Positions 10,146-21,942 of a DNA stretch of 64,000 nt are shown in pieces (position 1 is the first letter of the stretch; every line of letters starts with the position of its first letter). The position numbers and the translations under genes were made by a program. This DNA comes from Fulvia fulva (taxonomy: Eukaryota; Ascomycota; Dothideomycetes; Mycosphaerellales; Mycosphaerellaceae). Below the pieces are notes generated by a model that was not told the origin of the DNA, did not search any database, and saw nothing but the letters and a program-made list of their open reading frames with translations. The stretch spans positions 3,968,001 to 4,032,000 of the forward strand of contig NC_063016.1 of the NCBI RefSeq assembly GCF_020509005.1. Direction: 5' to 3'.

Positions 10146-13100
10146 CCTATTCCTAAAGGCAGCCCGCTACCTACTCTATAAGGCTTTACGTCTTTACCTT
10201 ATTACCCTTTTTCCTCCGTACCTTTTCCTCCTCCTCCTTCCTCTCTAGCTACTCCTAGGTTTGCTTAACGACTTTAAACGTATATAGGTCGTCTTACTTT
10301 TAGCTTTAACGTACCCTAAGGCTAGGTAGTCGGTCGTACCTCCTAGCGATCTTCTCCGTAGAGTCCCGAATAGCTTATTATACTAGATAATTCGCTATCT
10401 TCCTAGCGTATTAGATCCTTATTCCCTTAATATAATGTTTAATTAGGGGGGACCCTATCTCTACCTCCGCTACTCTCGTTAGCGTTATCTTATAGGCTCC
10501 TAGTATCCGTCTAAGGTTCGCGGCCTACGTCTAGTTTAGGGGTCCCTCTATCTACTTTAGGATCGGTTTACCTACTCCTCCTATCCCCTATATCTAGGCC
10601 CCGTAGAGTATTACTAGTTTTACGATCGTCTTATATATAATCCTTACCTTATTAAACGTAGCTCCCTATATTAACGTTATAAGTCTAGTTATTATAGCCT
10701 CTTTAACCCGGGCTCTATTCTAGGCTTTCCTAATCTAGAGGTTCTAGCTAAGCTTAGGGTCTAGCTAGATTCCTAGGACTCGTAATTCGGGAGAGAGCTT
10801 CGTTACGTAACCCTAGATAGTTACCGTTACTTATATATTATAGTAGGCTCTTGCCTTACTAAAGTAGATAAGCTAGTACTTTTCCGGGGCGAAACGGGCG
10901 CCGTATCGACGTACCTATTCCTCGTATACCTCGTATCTTTCTATAAGTAGCCGGTAGTTTTCTTCGGTCGTCGTTAACTAGGCTAGGATATTCGTATCGT
11001 CGACGAACCCCGAGGCCGACGTCTATAGTAAGGTAAGTAGTAGGATTAGGTCCGCTATAAAGATTAAGAAGAGGATCGGGGATAGTATTAAGCCCTAGGG
11101 GATCCCGTATTCTATATATATAAGGTTACTCTCCTTACGCTTCCTAAGGATAATCTACGTTATTCTCTCCTTAAGGAAGGAGTTAACGAAACTTATTACC
11201 TACCGCGGGATTCATTTTTACCGTAGGATATAGAGGAGTCGCTCGTAGGAGACGTTATTAAATACCCCTAAGATATCGAGAGATAATAGTAATATAACCC
11301 TATTCCGTCTATAGTACTAGAGAGTATAAATCTGTTCGGTAATAAGCTCTATAGCCGTTAGGATAGATCGTTTACTCCTACTACCTATCTATATCTCTAG
11401 GAGTAGGTTATTATCCTCGACGAGCTCTATAATTCTTCTTACTACGACCTTCTCTAGTATCTTTCCGATTATATTTAGGAGTACGATCGGCCTATAGGAC
11501 TTTAGCTTTATATAGTCTTCCTTCTATAGCTTCTTTAGGACGACTATAAGGGACCGCCTAAATAGCCGTAGGTAGTACCTCTTACGTAGGTAAGCCGTAA
11601 ATAGTTCGGCGAGGTATAGGGCGACTTCTTCTTTATATTCTTTAAGAAGGAGGTTTAGGATACCGTCGGGTCCCGGGGCCTTACGGCCCTTTAGCTTTCC
11701 TATAATCTCCTTTATCTCCTCCTCGCCTACTATCTAGTATATATCGAGTAGCTCCGGGTAGATCGTTCCCTCTATGTCCGTTAGGTCGGCCGTAAACTAT
11801 ATCGTAAAGAAGTAGTCGGCGAACGCCTTCGCCTTCCCTTCCGGCGTTGTCTATATTATACCTATCGTATCCTATATTAGGGGGAAGTACGGTATCCTGT
11901 CCCCGTCTCCGGCCCTTACCTACTTTATAAGCCGCTATATCTACTCCGAGTTCTCTATTACGAGACCTATAGTTACCTTCTAGTCTTATTACTTATCTCG
12001 GCGTATTTAGGCCTTCTTTACCTAACTTGCTTCCTAGTACTCGTCCTATACTTCTTAGCTTTACTCCTTTGTCTATTTTCGCCTTACCCTCCTTACGTCC
12101 TTAACTTTAGCTAAGTACTCTAGGGTCTAGAAGGGCTTCTAGTACTTCGAGGGCCTTAGTTCTAGTATATATTCCTCGGCCGCCTACTATATCGTCGTTA
12201 TTATCTATTCTACCGTACTATTAAGCTCGGCTTCTGTCTCCCCGATACTAGTAATATTTAGGTACTATTTAAGTAGATTCCGGATCTCCTCCTAGGGAGC
12301 TTTTTTCTAGTTAAGGCGCTTTTCACCCCGAAGCTCCTCTTCTATCCCCGTCGCTATCGTTATCTAGATAGGGATGTAGTCTAACCCTACCTCTAGGGTA
12401 AGGTTAGGTCTATACTCTACTAGCCTTATTACTACGTCCCTCGATAGGAAGTATAGGTCGATAGTACTTACGCTTATTCTTGCCTTCTACGTCTCTATAC
12501 CCTTTAGGGTTACGAGCTCTATATCCCTATTTTCCGTGATCTCTAGGAGCTTACTACCTAGATATACGTAAGGGGGGGGTGAATTCTAGACCCTATATTA
12601 GGTAATAGAGGTTGAAGTCGCCTAGGAGGATATAGTTTATATCCTCTTAGTCGAGTACCTAGTTAAGTCGTACTAGCGTCCCGAGGTCTCTACTCGTTCT
12701 TCCTTAAGGGGGAGGGTTATAGACGTTATATATCTAGATAGATCCTTAACTCGTAGTGATTTAGATAGTCGTAATGTCTCCTTAACTCCCTTCTAGGTAC
12801 GAGATTACCTTCTAGGCGTCCGTACGTAATACTTTACTAACGTATATATATGTCCTTAGGGTATAGCCTATACCTCCCTTAATAGCTATATAGTATCGTA
12901 GGTCGGTATAGGTAGTAGGTCTTCGAGTATATAGGTTTATCTATAGCTCTTATATCGCTACGATATAATACCTTTAGTCGTCGAGTTCCTAGAGGAAGTA
13001 GAGCTAAACCTTATCCTTTCTTTTATTAATATTATACTATATAATAGTAAGATTAGCTTATATTAGCATTACGGACTAGCTAGAATAAGGTCTATTAGGG

Positions 13101-13278
13101 TACTCGTTAGCTATATAGCTCCTTCGTTTATTACGCTATCCTATTAGATTAGTTAGCGTTCGGTCGTTAGGGGGCGCCCGAAGATCCTTATCTATCTAGC
13201 TTTATTTACCGCCCTCTATAGCCCCCTTAGGCGTCCCGGCGGCGGGTAAGTGCTCTACTATATATTTTATATAGCTTC
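10146..13278 (-). mobile_element. LINE-1 (Tad-like), 3' segment on minus strand
   Basis: The 3' portion of a minus-strand non-LTR element that starts right of Copia-A and continues here. It starts immediately after the Gypsy-1 3' LTR, so its true 3' tail may be lost or lie within the first bases. The right edge is the GCTTC target duplication of Copia-A (13274-13278), repeated at 28621-28625, where the LINE resumes. Strongly depleted in CA/TG and rich in CG and TA. Confidence 0.85.
10160..13065 (-). pseudogene. LINE-1 ORF2 (endonuclease-reverse transcriptase), RIP-degraded
   Basis: Read right to left. An endonuclease begins near 13060 (Q-Y-N-I-N-K-R-K-D-like) and shows the G-D-F-N motif at about 12610-12625. 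The reverse transcriptase follows, with an S-P-I-L-F-L-I-F block and then G-F-V-D-D-T-N at about 10985-11010. Many TAG/TAA codons interrupt the frame. The mutation pattern is transitions that remove CpA and TpG. It would have carried out target-primed reverse transcription, but it is inactive here. Confidence 0.82.
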
Positions 13279-13513
13279 TGTTAAGATATAGCATTTCAAA
13301 GGGAGTCAACAATTAGGAAGTGATCTAGTAGCCTAAGGTATCTACGATAACTCAGCTTATAGGGAGATACCTTCTCTCTCCTTTAGCTTAGATAGACATC
13401 TAACACAATCAACATATTGGTTCCTAATATATTGCTATATACTCGTACTATTAGTTAGTTAAAGATTGATCTCTTACTCTACTCCGCTACTATATACCCG
13501 TACCTGTTTAACA
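13279..13513 (+). repeat. Copia-A 5' LTR
   Basis: 235 bp, TGTTAAGA...GTTTAACA. It differs from the 3' LTR at scattered, mostly C/T and G/A positions, as expected of independent RIP and ageing. Confidence 0.93.
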
Positions 13514-13528
13514 GGTTATAAGCCCGGG
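13514..13528 (+). promoter_or_regulatory. Copia-A primer-binding site (half initiator-tRNA type)
   Basis: GGTTATAAGCCCGGG directly after the 5' LTR. Allowing one G to A change, it is complementary to CCCGGGCTCATAACC, the anticodon stem-loop of fungal initiator tRNA-Met. This matches the Drosophila copia-type strategy, in which a cleaved 5' half of initiator tRNA primes minus-strand DNA. Copia-B has the unmutated version. Confidence 0.75.
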
Positions 13529-13959
13529 TTTATATAGGAATAAGAGTAACCTATATTAGTATAGGTTACTTATATCCCTTACTATCGTAGCAGAAAACAT
13601 CTAGGAATTAGAAGTCTACCCCGTCTATCCTATTAAGGAGCTTAGTTCGATACTAAGTAATAGGTAACCTAGATAAGGACTCTATACGGCTTACTTAAAG
13701 CCAATACCTTAAAGATACTCTATAGGTAGAACTGTATCGAGATACTATCAAGAAGGACTTCAAGTAAGTCATTTGAAGCTCTACTAGGAGAGATAGACCT
13801 GTGTCCTAGCCCCGAGACCTTATACCGCTCCTTTACTTTACTAAGTAGGCCTTAGTATCCACACCTACGAACTTTCCTATTCTATACTAGAAGCCTTAGT
13901 AGGATCTAAGCCACCACTTTAGAATATATACACCTTGTTTCATTACATCCAATTTATTA

Positions 13960-16390
13960 TAGATTTATACTAAGAGAAGATAGAGGAGAAGGGAGGCAAA
14001 ATCCCAATTCTTAGGAGGGACAATTAGAAGAGATAGTTCAACCTTTAGAGATATAAGATAGAGAGCTAATTAGCATTCTTTGCAATTGATGACCTAATAG
14101 AAGTGTCTTTTGACAACATTAAGGGCAAGACTCTAAAACTCTAAGAAGAGGCTATAACTAAAGAGATCCTTAATACGCTAATATAGACAAGACATAATAT
14201 AGTGTACAACTTCAGTATCCTTAGTAGGATTATAGAAGAAGATGAATTTGAGCTTAAGGGCTTATGTGAATCTAGAAGAGCTACTAAGAAGTAGGTATAT
14301 CTCTAGAACAAGTATAGCCAGGTGCTACTAACTTATGTATATAAGCTTATAAAGCAATTTGTGACCTTTAAGATGAGTAAAGAGTTCACTATTAGATCTG
14401 TATAGATATACCTAGTTTCTCTTAGAAAAAGGATTGCTAATGTTGACCTAGAGGGTTAGCATTATAGGAAAGCTGATGTGAGGATGACCTAGCTCTTAAG
14501 CTCACTGCTACCTAACTACTATATAGCTAGGGATACTATTATAGCTCAGCTAAAGATAGATTATAAAAGGACCTTAAAGATCCTTAAAGCTTAAGAAGCT
14601 AGGTTGGATCTCTCTAAGGCTAAGTATAGTATAGTAGCCACCTAGGTCAAGCCCTTAGGTCTAGCAAGACCACTCTCCTACCTTCTCTATAAGAAGGATC
14701 ATCTAATTAAGGACTACCCTAGTCTGCCTAAGGCAAGAAAGGTCCTTAGATCTCATTCCTAACTACTATCTTCCTAGAATATAACACATGTCAAGAAGAA
14801 GAGAACTCTACTACCTACTTTAAGGAGGACACTAAGAGAGAAGTCCTCTATAGAAGAACTTAAGAAAATGCTAAAGAAACTCAGCTCTAATATGCTGTCA
14901 CTCTAGAAGAACTAGGCCTAGTCTTATACCTCTAAAGCAAAGAAGACTAGAAAAGGTTTTTCCGCCTAAGAGTTACGTAACTTATATAGCTCATCCCTAG
15001 AGACAATGTCTAATAATGATGAGTATAATAAAGTGGCTTACTTAACTACAGAAGTCTAAGGCAAGTTCCCCTCGTTAGAGTAGTTACTTAACTCCTATAC
15101 TTCATCCTATATAACTGACTAAAGCTGCCTCTTTAGATCTATAACTCCCTTAATAAGGAAGAAATAGATCAAAGTGGGAGGTGGGTTTTTATTAGCCATT
15201 TATATTAGGAATGTAGAGATAAGTAGGAGAGCTAGCACAAAAGTTGTTTTAGAAGATGTCCTACTTATACCTAAGCTAGGAGTAAACCTAGTTTTATAGA
15301 ACTAGTTTAGCAAGTAGTTTAGTGTTTAACCTCTATCATTTTCTCTTGTTTCCCCCTCTAGTAAGACTGTTATCTAGACAAAGCTCCTTAGGGGGGTTCT
15401 ATTCATTAATAAGATTTCTCCTCTCCTATAAGAACGGGCACATTACTTATTATATGCACTACTAATAGAGAATGCCTTTGTGACTGCTTAATTAGAGACC
15501 GACCTAAAGTAGTAGGAGCTTTAGTATAGAAGATTTGTACACTTTAGGAAGAATTTGCTCTAGAATCTTTATAAGGTAATAGACTTAAAAGAACCCATTC
15601 CTATCCCTAAGGATAGCTTTTACTAGTACAGAGTATGTTTAATACTAAAGATAAAGAAGTACAAAGGCAAACTTATAGAGAGAAGACCTAAAAGACTTGC
15701 CCTTATATCTATTAACATATATAGCCTACTACTAATCTTAAGACTAGGATTCAAATACTAGCTTAAGATTATTAACAACTTCTCTAGGAAGAAGTAGACC
15801 TTTCCTCTTAGGAAAAGAGAAGATGCTCTAGTTGCTCTCTAGAACTAGAAGATTAAAGCAGAGAGGAAATTATTAGCGTAGCTAAAAGCAGTAAGGCTTA
15901 ATAATATAAAAGAACTTATTACATTAGTAAAGTAGTAGGAGAAGGATTTAGGGATTAGGCCCGAGCCGACTAAGGTATACAACTCTCTATAGAATAGACT
16001 AGTTAAGAGATCAATACAAACCTTAGAGGACTCTATAAGGGCAATGCTTAAAGAGGCTAAAATGCCGGTTGAATTTTGGCCTAAAGTACTAGAGGCCTAA
16101 ATTTATATAAGGAACAAACTGCTAAATAGCCTAGATTACGATAGGTTTAAGGTTTTACTAGATAAGGCTTTTAATAGTATCAAACCGACTATCAACTATT
16201 TGAAAGTTTAGGGATGCAAAGCTATTGTCTATATAGACATCAGATCCTAACCTTAATAGGTAAGAAGTAACAAGCTAATAAATAGGGGTAAAGAAGTAGT
16301 GTTTATTAGGTATATTAAAAACATAGCTAAAGCCTAGCTCTTTTAGGAACTAGACATAAGAGCTGTTAAACAACACATATATACAGACTT
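13960..16390 (+). pseudogene. Copia-A gag-protease-integrase segment
   Basis: The left half of the Copia polyprotein with many TAG/TAA codons. Gag lies at about 13,970-14,700. The protease region near 15,090-15,130 reads N-S-Y-T-S-S-Y, explained by RIP of D-S-C-T-S-S-H, where the usual Gly of D-S-G is Cys. The integrase runs from about 15,640 (R-L-A-L-I-S-I-N, catalytic Asp read as Asn) to 16,390 and includes the segment missing from Copia-B. The frame breaks at 16390, where LINE-2 is inserted, and resumes at 26102. Confidence 0.8.
16378..16390. repeat. LINE-2 target-site duplication, left copy
   Basis: TATATACAGACTT. The right copy at 26102-26114 reads TATATATAGACTT. The one mismatch is C to T at a CpA, a RIP-type change. 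Thirteen bases is in the usual range for LINE insertion. Confidence 0.8.
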
Positions 16391-16505
16391 TAGTGATGTC
16401 GTCGAATAGTATTATTCGTTATCCGTAAGGTCTATTTCCGTACTAACCTACTATATCTCCTAAGCCTATATCTCGCTATCGGGAGATCGAACGTCCGGAG
16501 GAAAT

Positions 16506-17209
16506 ATGGCGACGACGACGGCAGTAGACGACCGAGAGCAAGGGGGAGACGAGTAGAGGACGCTCTATAAGAAGGTAGAAGAGATGGTAGCGGTAGAAGA
16601 AGGGAGGTTTCCGGAGAGAGCACTAAAAGGAGTAATAAGCGAACTACTCGGGGGACTGAAGGCGCTTAAACGACAAACAAGCACTACGATCAACATAGCA
16701 ATCGAGGTAGTAACACGAAACGTAAGAAATAACCCTTAAAGAGACCCGAGACAGACCTAGGGCCTAACGACCTAGGTAACAATCGCGAGCTAACCTACCC
16801 CCCCTTAAAGTATAGTACTACGAGTCTATATTACGGACTAGAAAGAGAAGGAAGAGATAGGAAAGATGGCCGGGAGGGAGATAGTCGAGAAGATCGGAGT
16901 AAAGGGAATAGTAGGGGCAAGGGTAGACAACAAAGGGGTCAAGCTGTTTATAGTATACGTATAGGACAAGAAGGCCCTCGAAATAAATAAGGAGTGGACA
17001 CTGAAGATCGGGAGTATAGCGAAAGTCTCCTATCAACAGTATATAGTAATTACGTATAGGGTCCTACGAACCTTTGACATATAAAGGGATATACTAAACC
17101 TCTAGAGGCAAAACTAGGTTATAGTACTAGGACTATAGATTATAAAGACAGCGTAGGTCAAGAAGAAGATAGAGGAGGGCAAGAGGGCCTCCTCGCTAAT
17201 CTTATAGGT
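16506..17209 (+). pseudogene. LINE-2 ORF1, N-terminal part
   Basis: The likely start ATG is at 16506 (M-A-T-T-T-A-V-D-D-R-E). The frame shows a charged N-terminal region, then basic/acidic segments up to the Copia-B insertion at 17209. TAG/TAA codons interrupt it. ORF1 proteins of this clade bind element RNA. The C-terminal zinc-knuckle part lies beyond Copia-B at 21943-22250. Confidence 0.7.
17205..17209. repeat. Copia-B target-site duplication TAGGT (other copy 21938-21942)
   Basis: A perfect 5-bp direct repeat flanks Copia-B on both sides. With the two apparently identical LTRs it shows a recent, clean insertion. Confidence 0.95.
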
Positions 17210-17427
17210 TGTTAAACAGGTACGAGTTGCGCAGCAGTGGAAGACGGCGGATCACACCAAAGACGAAGAAGGACCCAATGGGATAGCGTGTATCTACATA
17301 CAGTATCGCCGGTGTTGGTGTAGGTGTTTCAGGAGGGACAGCTGTACTCAGGACTTGACTAGCAAGCCCTGATTACTAATCCCCCTAAGCACTCAATGTT
17401 GACCCTATGACCTGCATATTCTCAACA
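17210..17427 (-). repeat. Copia-B 3' LTR
   Basis: 218 bp. By eye it is identical to 21720-21937 over its full length. On the element's strand it begins TGTTGAGAATATG and ends CTGTTTAACA. The last bases resemble the Copia-A LTR end, so the two families are related. Confidence 0.95.
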
Positions 17428-17461
17428 CTCCTACTCAGGTCAGAAGGTCTCAAACAATCCC

Positions 17462-20400
17462 TTATACAAGCTAGAGCTGCCTCACAAAGTTTTGAAACTG
17501 CTGGCCATTGAGGGGCTTAGTCAGCCCATCAGCAACTATGTCCTTTGTGTGGCAGTAATCCACTGCAATCTTCTTTTGCCACTAGAGATTCCTGACATAG
17601 TAGTATGCCACATCAATATGCTTTGACCTGTCATGGACATGGGCATTTTTGACAAAGGTCAAAGCTGCTTGGTTGTCACCCATAAGCTTCACGGGTCTCA
17701 GCTCATCAACAGTACTGCTTGCCTTCATCCTAGGTTGGAATGAACACTCTCCAACCAGGTCAGGACACCTCATCTCTCTAAGGACTGCAGCAAGAAACTG
17801 TGACTACTTAGCTGCTGCATTCATGGCCATGAACTCAGCCTCCATTGTTGATGTGGCAACAGACTTCTGCTTCCTACTCATCCAGGACACAGGTGATCCA
17901 CAAAGGAACCACACATGTCCAAGGATTGAGACTCTGTCTGCCTTGTCTATGGCATAATCAGAATCTGAGTATCCCTGGAGAATACCTCCTCCTCTTCTGT
18001 ACATCAAGCCCAGGTCTGGGTATGATCTCAGATATCTGGAGAGTTTCTTCAAGGCTCTAAGATGTTGCTTTGAAGGGTCAGCAACATATGAGCTGATTCT
18101 TCCAAGGGGGAAAGCAAGGTCTGGCCTTGTCATTGTCATTGGCCACATCCAGGTACCATTGCAACTCTGGTACTCCTGTTTGTTGCACCTCTCATCCATA
18201 GTAGCTGAAGGTCTCAGATCCTCATAGCTGTCCATAGGTGAGAGTGTGGGTGTGGCCTTCTCTGGAGAGATGCCCATCTTGGCAAGGTTAGTTTGGATGT
18301 AGTGTCCTTGATCAAGCTTTACAGTACCTTGGGACCTGTTTCTGGTAATCCTCATTCCAAGGATCTTCTCAGGTTCCCCAAGATCTTTGATCTTGAACAC
18401 TCTTCTAAATTCAGCCTTGAACCACTGAACATCTGACAGCTTTGGAGCTGCAATGGGGATGTCATCCACATAGGTGAGGACCATGATGTCTCTTCCTCTG
18501 TGGATGAGTAGGCATGGATCCACCTGGGACTAGGTGGATCCAATCTGTTCTAGCTTGGCAACACAGAGCTTGTTCTAATCTCTAGCTGCTTGCTTCAGTC
18601 CATACAGGCTTCTAAGGACCTTGAAGACCATATTTGGTGGAATCCGACACCTGGGGGTGGGATCATGTAGATGTCTTCAAGAAGGCTGCTTTCGGTGAAA
18701 GCATTGTTCACATCCACCTGGTGCATCTCAAGATCTCTCTCACATACTACAGCCATGAAGACCCTAAGGGTATCATGCCTAACAGTAGGTGCAAAGGTCT
18801 TTTCAAAGTCAACACCATATTTCTGTGAAAACCCTCTTACAACCAGTCTTGCCTTGAACTCTTCAATGGCTCCACTGATCATTCTTTTCACATCAAAAAC
18901 CCACTTAGATGTAACCAGGTTTGCACCCCTTGGTAGTACAACTGGATCCAAGGTGTTTTTGCTTCCTAAGGCAATAAGTTCTTTCTGGATTGCCTCTTTC
19001 CACATATGTCCCCAATTGGGGTCTCCCACTGCCTCCTTATAGGACTTTGGGATTGGCACTTCCTGCCGGTAGGCTATGGCCTGCCTAACAGCAGCAAATG
19101 CATATCCCTCCACATCATTCAGGATTTCCTCAACCCAGCTCATAGTTGGATCAAGATGAAACATCTGAGCAATCAATGCCCTATGATGCTTGGCTTCATG
19201 CTCAGCAGAGCCATCATCTTCATCCCCCCTTGACCTCTTGTTGCCTGCAAGCTGAGGTGGCTGTTGAGGTTGATCCTCCTGAACAAGTTCCTCTTCCTTT
19301 TCTTTTCTTGGAGTCCCCTCTACTCCAATCTTCTGGTACTCTCTAATGTCTTTTGGAGGTTGGGGAAGTTGCACAAACACTGTTTTAGCAAGGAAAGAAT
19401 TTCCCTTGCACCATCACTACGGATTGCAGATAGAAAACACCTTGAGCTGTTCTCTACCTGAACCTTCCATTCCTTTAGAGCTGTAGGAGCATCACTCCTA
19501 GCCTTCAAAGGGACTACCCACTTCTTCCTCAAGAAGTTGTCTACAATCTCAAGCCAGTACTTGAAGCCAAGTCTTGAGACTGCACCTTGAAAAGGCCCAC
19601 AGATGTCAATAGAGATGAGGGCCAGCCTCTCTCCTTTCCTCTCTGTGGCAGGTCCTTTGAACTTCCTCATGTCTGCAAGGGAGCAGACCTTGCAGTTCTG
19701 GTGTTCAGAAGGAACAGGAATGGGATCTTTCTTGTCAGTGACTCTATGCAGGTTTCTTAGCAGTCCCTTGCTAAGGTGTGCACATCTTCTATGCTATAGC
19801 TCCCACTGGTCCTGGGACTCAGTGGCAGTCATAGCCTGTTCCAATTCACACTCAAAATGTGTACCTAACTTGGACAGATCCAAGTCATGCTCCTATAGAG
19901 AGGCATATGCTTGAGGCATAGCTTCAAGCTGCTCTGAAACACTTTGAATGAATGGAACACCCCCTCTCAGCTTTGTCTGGACAACAGGTTTTCCAGGAAG
20001 GGGTTTGAGGGTGAAACTGGGCGGTTGGACAGCAAACTGTTGGCTGAACTGATTCCAAGAGACAAGGCTAACTCCAAGGCCAGGAACAAACAAAACATTC
20101 TTCAAGACAATCTGCTTCCCAGAAGGACCACCCATCACTGCACTCCCCTCATGTGTGGCATGTAGGTAGCCACCCCCAACCTTGATCCACTTCCTCTTCT
20201 GAAGAGGTTTCAGGGTCCTGAAAAGTGAATCCTGGTCAGTCATATGGGATGAAGCACAAGAGTCAAGCAACCACTCTGAGGAGGGGTACTTGCTTTTGGC
20301 TTCCACAGTTGAATGGGCAACCTCATCAACTTCATCATCCTCTGATGGTGTCTCGGGGTCTGATAAGTCTTCCTGGGTTGCACAGGCTCTTCCTTGTAAG

Positions 20401-21100
20401 GTCCTTCATCACCACTAGGATGTCCCTCAGGCTTGGGGATGGGGACCTCGTTCTCGGTGGTGATGATTGTCTCTTTGCAACAGAGGTGTTTCCTCTGTTG
20501 AGCTTGTCCTTCCTGACAGCATGCTTGGCTCCAGAGAGGTGTGGGCAATCCTTGATCACATGATCACCATCACAGAGATGGCAGGTGATCTTGCCCTGGA
20601 AACCTCTTCCTACAAACATTGCTGTTTCCTTGGATGCAACTTCCAGCCTGGATTCATGTGACTCAAGCAGTTGTAGACAATCTTCATATGACAGTCCTGG
20701 CTAGGCCAGGATAGTGTTCTTGGTCCCAAGATACACCTCAGGCAGGGCTTGAAGCAGATGCTTCAGCTTCCTTGTAGGCTCTCTGTAGTGAGCCTCTGCT
20801 GGGTCAACTTCAGCAATCCTTCTTACAAGATTGCCAAGGTGGACCCAGGCCTGTCTGATGGTCATGCCATCTATCATTCTGAAGTTGATCAATTCTTGAA
20901 CAACTGTCATTGCATATGCAGCATGAACCTTGCTGTACTTTGCCCTCATCTTGAGCCAGATCTCTCCAGCTTGTCTCATCTATTTGCTTTCCTCCCAACT
21001 GGACTGTATCTTGACTCTTCAAGTCCAGGTAAGGGATCTGATGACTCAGATGGTGTTGAGGAGCTGGGTGTGCTTGATAATAGATGGCCTCCATCTACAA
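17462..21100 (-). pseudogene. Copia-B gag-pol polyprotein, degenerate
   Basis: From right to left: gag (about 20,700-21,000) with a C-x2-C-x3-H-x4-C zinc knuckle near 20,560-20,600; protease near 20,240-20,280 with D-S-C-A-S-S-H in place of D-S-G; an integrase core (19,400-19,670) that stops after its first catalytic region; reverse transcriptase with F-A-P-T-V-R-H-D-T-L near 18,770 and Y-V-D-D near 18,470; RNase H with the T-M-E-A-E and S-K-H-I-D segments near 17,850 and 17,610. TAG codons occur at several sites. A one-base deletion near 18,640 breaks the reverse transcriptase, and one or two frame changes lie between gag and protease. Confidence 0.88.
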
Positions 21101-21239
21101 CCCAAAGCACATCTTGAGCTTCAAGATGGTCTTGTATCAATGAGAACCATGTCCTCTAGTTGTCCTTGGTTAGGATAGGTGCTGCTCTCCTCCTACCAAG
21201 GGTGCTGTGTCCGGTTTCCTCCATGCTTTTATATATAGG

Positions 21240-21719
21240 ACAGGATGGCTGCCTACAGAAGAAAGGTATTCGTTCGTACGCGATCGGATCGATAGGAGGT
21301 GAACCGAACGCGAGGTTGATAGTGGAGAGAATGGCTGTCCACAAGAAAGCGAGGAAAGTCGGTCGTAAGGATCGTGTTTCTGAGACACTGTCTGTAGCTC
21401 TCTCAGGGGAGGGTGTTCTGAGACACTACGGCTCTCTCAGATGGAACAGTTAGTCGATGCGAACGCGATGTCCGGAGAGCGACTCTTCTCAGTAAGCTCG
21501 CCCACTTGTCTGAGGTATTGGCACAGGCTCCCTGACTCGGAGTCTGACAGTGCCTCACTAGGCTCTTTCACGTCTTATATGCACCTACAGCGCGGCTGTA
21601 GCTTCCTGTGCAATGCGGGTGCGGCCTCCAGTCTGCCTTCCTTTTGTTCTGAAGAGGAATAACTCCAATACGACTTTGTCGAGGGTGAAACACCGAGTTG
21701 CTAACCCGGGCTCATAACC
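21240..21719 (-). other. Copia-B untranslated leader, CpG-rich
   Basis: No long frame on the element's strand. It contains a direct repeat (TCTGAGACAC...GCTCTCTCAG twice within 21,379-21,440). CpG is frequent here and becomes rare immediately to the left, where the coding part begins. Confidence 0.6.
21705..21719 (-). promoter_or_regulatory. Copia-B primer-binding site (half initiator-tRNA type)
   Basis: On the minus strand GGTTATGAGCCCGGG abuts the 5' LTR. It is complementary to CCCGGGCTCATAACC, which contains the initiator anticodon CAT. The match lies in the anticodon arm and not at the tRNA 3' end, the copia-type half-tRNA arrangement. Confidence 0.8.
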
Positions 21720-21937
21720 TGTTAAACAGGTACGAGTTGCGCAGCAGTGGAAGACGGCGGATCACACCAAAGACGAAGAAGGACCCAATGGGATAGCGTG
21801 TATCTACATACAGTATCGCCGGTGTTGGTGTAGGTGTTTCAGGAGGGACAGCTGTACTCAGGACTTGACTAGCAAGCCCTGATTACTAATCCCCCTAAGC
21901 ACTCAATGTTGACCCTATGACCTGCATATTCTCAACA
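21720..21937 (-). repeat. Copia-B 5' LTR
   Basis: 218 bp, apparently identical to the other LTR. Not visibly RIP-mutated. Confidence 0.95.
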
Positions 21938-21942
21938 TAGGT

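Larger units (their letters stand above)
17210..21937 (-). mobile_element. Copia-B: young, internally deleted Copia element
   Basis: 4728 bp, with two 218-bp LTRs that look identical, a perfect TAGGT target duplication and a primer-binding site next to the right-hand (5') LTR. It is lightly mutated: CA and TG are abundant, unlike all surroundings. It is nevertheless defective, with TAG codons, at least one clear frameshift, and an integrase missing its second half compared with Copia-A. The coding part contains only about ten CpG in 3.8 kb, while the leader (21,240-21,720) and LTRs contain many. Confidence 0.95.

Noticed and set aside
17649..21662. Many plus-strand open stretches of 60-120 codons across Copia-B
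   Set aside because: They are antisense shadows of the Copia-B polyprotein, which has the recognisable domains on the minus strand.
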